Source of the DNA: Tannerella sp.
GTDB lineage: Bacteria; Bacteroidota; Bacteroidia; Bacteroidales; Tannerellaceae
NCBI GenBank assembly: GCA_031279875.1
Contig: JAITHS010000191.1
Location: 1-8,167 of the forward strand
Reading direction: 5' to 3'
DNA length: 8,167 nucleotides
Shown here: positions 7,001 through 8,167 of the stretch, one piece after another
Layout: every line of letters starts with the position of its first letter
Numbering within the stretch: the stretch's first letter is position 1
Program-made: the position numbers and the translations under genes
The notes under the pieces: generated by a model
What the model was told of the DNA's origin: nothing
The model's input: the letters and a program-made list of their open reading frames with translations, nothing else
Databases searched by the model: none

Positions 7001-7527
7001 GGCGCCCGCCACTGCAATGGACACTCACCACCAACGAACGCTATTATGGCACCTCAATACGCTCGGCTTACGTTATTAAAAACGGTAGCGGCACCCAAAC
7101 GGCTACGTGGAAAGTACCGGTACCCGAAAGAGGTGAATACGAACTGTACTTCTACCTCACAAGGTCGGACGACTTTCGCAGCGGTGGAGGCGGTGGCGGC
7201 GGAGGCGGCGGTAATCGCGGTGGCGGAGGCGGTGGTAATCGTGGCGGTGGTGGAGGCGGCGGTCGCGGTGGCGGCGGACCCGGCGGCGGACCCGGTGGAG
7301 GCGGTAATCGCGGCGGATGGGGCGGCGAAGAAGCTTACTACAACTTCAAACTGCTTTACGACGGCGACGAAGACAAAGTAAGCGTTGACCTCCGCCGTGT
7401 AGATAACGGCTGGGCGCTCATCGGCTCGTTTCAGTTTCCAAAAGACACCGTAAAGGTAACTCTCACCAACGAATCCAAACAGCGCATGATAACAGCCGAC
7501 GCCATGAAATTAGTTCGGAAATGGTAG
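4072..7527 (+). CDS. ABC-2-type permease with large periplasmic region: degenerate M1-peptidase-like part and golvesin-like C-terminal domain
   Basis: An 1151-residue protein, far larger than a plain permease. Residues 1-280 hold about seven hydrophobic segments (near 22-43, 60-82, 117-139, 144-171, 175-195, 226-246, 258-276). With the N-terminus inside, an odd number puts the remainder in the periplasm. Residues 300-600 resemble the N-terminal beta domain and early catalytic domain of M1 aminopeptidases (LNPKLKV, GDTIKLVIKYEG, SYWYPQP, FKRFTVVEVP), but no HExxH occurs anywhere and the GAMEN position is replaced, so peptidase activity is unlikely. Residues about 620-800 are mostly helical; 820-910 look like a beta domain. 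Residues about 975-1151 resemble the golvesin/xanthan-lyase C-terminal beta-sandwich (ATWKVPVPERGEYELYFYL, GWALIGSFQF, ADAMKLV), split by a glycine-rich insert at 1038-1085. It partners the ATPase encoded 17 nt upstream. Substrate unknown; domain names are from pattern memory. Confidence 0.85.
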   Translation: MLGLENIRSVAKYESKLLTRSWFYRIFLILITLFITIWNLSSLLGDSGGGTWILKSIPSNIPYINLLFLNTGQAIIAVFLSSEFLKADKKLDTSEVFYVHPLSNAEYVAGKIWGNLKVFIRLDFIMIGIALLFNIMSGIYIDWAAYIIYFFIICIPTLVFILGLSVGLMLIFKNQAITFVVLLGYIALTLFYIGDKLYFLFDYMVYTLPLVKSTIAGFTNIQTVINHRLIYLFIGLGFLCLSVFKFRRLPNTKYGDYRWMALAIVFILAGCYSAYNHVNTILGNQHLRAIYVETNNQHVNDPKLTVTDYDIYLEQQRDIIKAEATITGFVKQNAQKFTFCLNPKLKVTEVSWALKQECAFERDNQILTVDLGQKLNEGDTIKLVIKYEGVVDDRFCNLDIPSELINAQYASNAVKINKKYAFHNPDYLLFTPESYWYPQPGVAYSNENPDWQQTYFSNYNLTVKTLPGLTAVSQGALDTLQTADNIFKFKTDFRQPSITLAVGDYMKKSIDVDSTEFVVQYLRGHDYFVSVFDSIIDTIPAQIRERRRYLETSYKLNYSFKRFTVVEVPVQFYSYVHTWSQAQEKMQPEMILYPEKGCLFGDADFENRYKQHKTWSRRGGQEISDKEARIRTLNAFLFMFQNKESNVNFQVERGAVNITTQPNPFFIFPQLYNFRYNIFSSEWTVANRLIELYLQDETGSQNNWQRQTNGISNDEKANLLMKQYAFKDMLNNVEHRDILNNVITLKANMLFAPAEENIGFQEFRDSLRAKLQANIFENVRFEDLLDTMERISGVNIDSALQYWNYPTPLPSYIINYPQVTRITNLDLEAYVVKLLITNDSDNKGYLGINTAVGGWNWGYDPRLKRRVRMEPHETVEFVTVWDEAPRNMTVNTLISTNLPGIVTLPINDIQYEENKELPEEGDYVMDNMSYKIQGELIIDNEDSTLFELSRPAIVGLLPKWLEDVGDNSFAYAGISNWRPPLQWTLTTNERYYGTSIRSAYVIKNGSGTQTATWKVPVPERGEYELYFYLTRSDDFRSGGGGGGGGGGNRGGGGGGNRGGGGGGGRGGGGPGGGPGGGGNRGGWGGEEAYYNFKLLYDGDEDKVSVDLRRVDNGWALIGSFQFPKDTVKVTLTNESKQRMITADAMKLVRKW
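7183..7326 (+). repeat. Glycine-codon repeat encoding a 48-residue Gly-rich insert
   Basis: Codons 1038-1085 of the permease encode 38 glycines with only Asn (3), Arg (4), Pro (2) and Trp (1) between them. The motif GGNRGG recurs three times and GGGP twice. Glycine codons are GGT, GGC and GGA in mixed order, never GGG, so it is not a pure trinucleotide run and has either decayed since expansion or been kept for its protein sequence. It falls between two beta strands of the C-terminal domain (ELYFYLTRSDD before, EEAYYNFKLLYDG after), so it is probably a flexible surface loop. Confidence 0.9.
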
Positions 7528-7532
7528 AAGTT

Positions 7533-7597
7533 TTCAACCCTTGCAGTGGTTTGGCTGTTCAACCCTTGCAGTGGTTTTAGAACCCTGCAAGCGGTTT
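7533..7597. repeat. Palindromic REP-like repeat, copy 2, with an extra half unit, between convergent genes
   Basis: TTCAACCCTTGCAGTGGTTT occurs twice exactly (7533-7552 and 7558-7577), followed by AACCCTGCAAGCGGTTT (7581-7597). The second and third pieces fold as AACC(7561-7564), CTTGCAG(7565-7571), bulged T, GGTT, loop TTAG, AACC, CTGCAAG(7585-7591), bulged C, GGTT(7593-7596): a 15-bp stem with two single-base bulges. It begins 6 nt after the permease stop and ends 6 nt before the end of kdsC, nearly filling the gap. It may work as a bidirectional 3' end or terminator, but there is no T-tract on either strand. The family also occurs, inverted, at 743-782. Confidence 0.8.
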
Positions 7598-7602
7598 GCT
7601 GT

Positions 7603-8118
7603 TCACCACCCGAAAGCCTCGTCTCCCAGCCAGAGATTTTGGGCTTTGAGAGTTTGTTCTATGACGTCTCGCCCGACGCCTTCGCCGCCTTTATAAGGCG
7701 AGACATACTTCGCTATGGCTTTAAGTTCGGGTGCGGCGTCGGCAGGGCATACCGGCAATCCGGCGCGCTTCATCGCCTCGTAATCGGGTATATCGTCGCC
7801 GCAGTATATCACAGCATCGTCGTCGAGACCGGTTTTGAGGATAAAGTCCTTATAATCATTTATTTTAACCGCACTTTGCATATATATGTGCTTAATGCCG
7901 AGCCTCTCGAAGCGTATTTTGACGGCTTCGGTATTGCCGCCGGTAATAATACACACTTCAAAGCCCTTTTTGACAGCGAGTTGCAGAGCGTAGCCGTCTT
8001 TGATATTGACCGTCCTCATCGGGTCTCCGTTGAGAGCTAAAGGTATTACATTCAACGACAGCACGCCGTCAACATCGAATACGAAAGCTTTGATTTGTTT
8101 TAAATTGTAGTTTATCAT
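7603..8118 (-). CDS. kdsC: 3-deoxy-D-manno-octulosonate 8-phosphate phosphatase (KdsC), HAD family
   Basis: A 171-residue cytoplasmic phosphatase, of usual length for this small cap-less HAD group, which acts as a tetramer. It releases phosphate from Kdo 8-phosphate to give Kdo for lipopolysaccharide inner core synthesis. HAD motif I is FVFDVDGVL (D15 nucleophile, D17 acid/base), motif II IITGG (T59), the motif III lysine is probably K85, and motif [12 protein letters not shown] (D108, D109, D112). The blocks [24 protein letters not shown] and GRDVIEQ are characteristic of Bacteroidota KdsC. Nothing is missing. Its ATG overlaps the stop of the upstream minus-strand gene by 4 bp, indicating translational coupling within an operon that starts outside the window. 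It converges on the permease gene, with only the repeat at 7533-7597 between them. Confidence 0.92.
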   Translation of the reverse strand: MINYNLKQIKAFVFDVDGVLSLNVIPLALNGDPMRTVNIKDGYALQLAVKKGFEVCIITGGNTEAVKIRFERLGIKHIYMQSAVKINDYKDFILKTGLDDDAVIYCGDDIPDYEAMKRAGLPVCPADAAPELKAIAKYVSPYKGGEGVGRDVIEQTLKAQNLWLGDEAFGW

Positions 8119-8167
8119 ATTTTAAAATTTGAAATATTGTTGCTGATAATCTCATAAATATTGCGCA
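8115..8167 (-). CDS. C-terminal end of the gene upstream of kdsC, cut by the window edge
   Basis: On the minus strand a frame open from the right edge encodes [16 protein letters not shown] and stops at TGA (8117-8115), which shares the sequence ATGA with the kdsC start. Such 4-bp overlaps are a hallmark of coupled genes, which is the main reason for calling this coding. Only 16 residues are visible, an amphipathic helix-like tail. In Bacteroidales kdsC is, from memory, often preceded by a Rossmann-like DUF2520 protein, and this tail would be compatible, but the sequence alone cannot show it. Confidence 0.4.
   Translation of the reverse strand, partial: RNIYEIISNNISNFKI

Noticed and set aside
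6959..7381. 140-residue plus-strand frame rich in Ala and Val (AVAAEAAV pattern)
   Set aside because: This is the glycine repeat read one base out of phase: GGN codons become GCN or GTN. The composition comes from the repeat and is not an independent protein.
7561..7596. Classical rho-independent terminator between permease and kdsC
   Set aside because: The stem is good, but neither strand has a following T-tract, and an equivalent repeat exists elsewhere. I list it as a REP-like repeat with a possible 3'-end role.
7546..8040. 164-residue plus-strand frame over kdsC
   Set aside because: It begins inside the REP-like repeat and runs antisense to kdsC, which has all HAD motifs in its own frame.

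Overview
The window looks like a chromosomal segment of a Bacteroidota bacterium, probably order Bacteroidales and possibly an uncultured lineage. The evidence is a dipeptidyl peptidase IV with a Bacteroidales-like layout, a Bacteroidota-type promoter (TTTG-N20-TAnnTTTG) in front of it, start codons preceded by A-rich sequence rather than strong Shine-Dalgarno sites, and a KdsC phosphatase with the characteristic CPADAA and GRDVIEQ blocks. Placement below order level cannot be read from the sequence.

Layout. Positions 2-136 are the last 44 codons of a plus-strand gene, perhaps a 6-bladed beta-propeller protein. A short single-pass membrane protein (152-412) follows and looks truncated or frameshifted. 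Positions 413-829 hold no convincing gene. They are a mosaic of repeats: a palindromic MITE-like element with 15-bp inverted ends, two different heptanucleotide tandem arrays, and a palindromic REP-like repeat. The hexamer GGTACC recurs at four module edges. Positions 830-3004 (minus) encode a secreted dipeptidyl peptidase IV. A 156-bp AT-rich divergent promoter region separates it from a plus-strand pair: an ABC transporter ATPase (3161-4054) and a 1151-residue permease (4072-7527). Positions 7528-7602, between convergent genes, hold another copy of the REP-like repeat, inverted relative to the first. The minus strand then carries kdsC (7603-8118), overlapping by 4 bp the end of an upstream gene that runs off the window.

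How the genes fit together. The ATPase and permease should form one ABC-2-type exporter. The permease is the most unusual gene here. Its membrane part is followed by roughly 870 residues predicted to be periplasmic: an M1-aminopeptidase-like region without the HExxH zinc motif, then a golvesin/xanthan-lyase-like beta-sandwich interrupted by a 48-residue glycine-rich insert (38 Gly). The peptidase transcribed divergently acts on N-terminal X-Pro/X-Ala dipeptides in the periplasm; a shared pathway with the transporter is only a guess from adjacency. KdsC belongs to Kdo/lipopolysaccharide synthesis and is probably unrelated in function.
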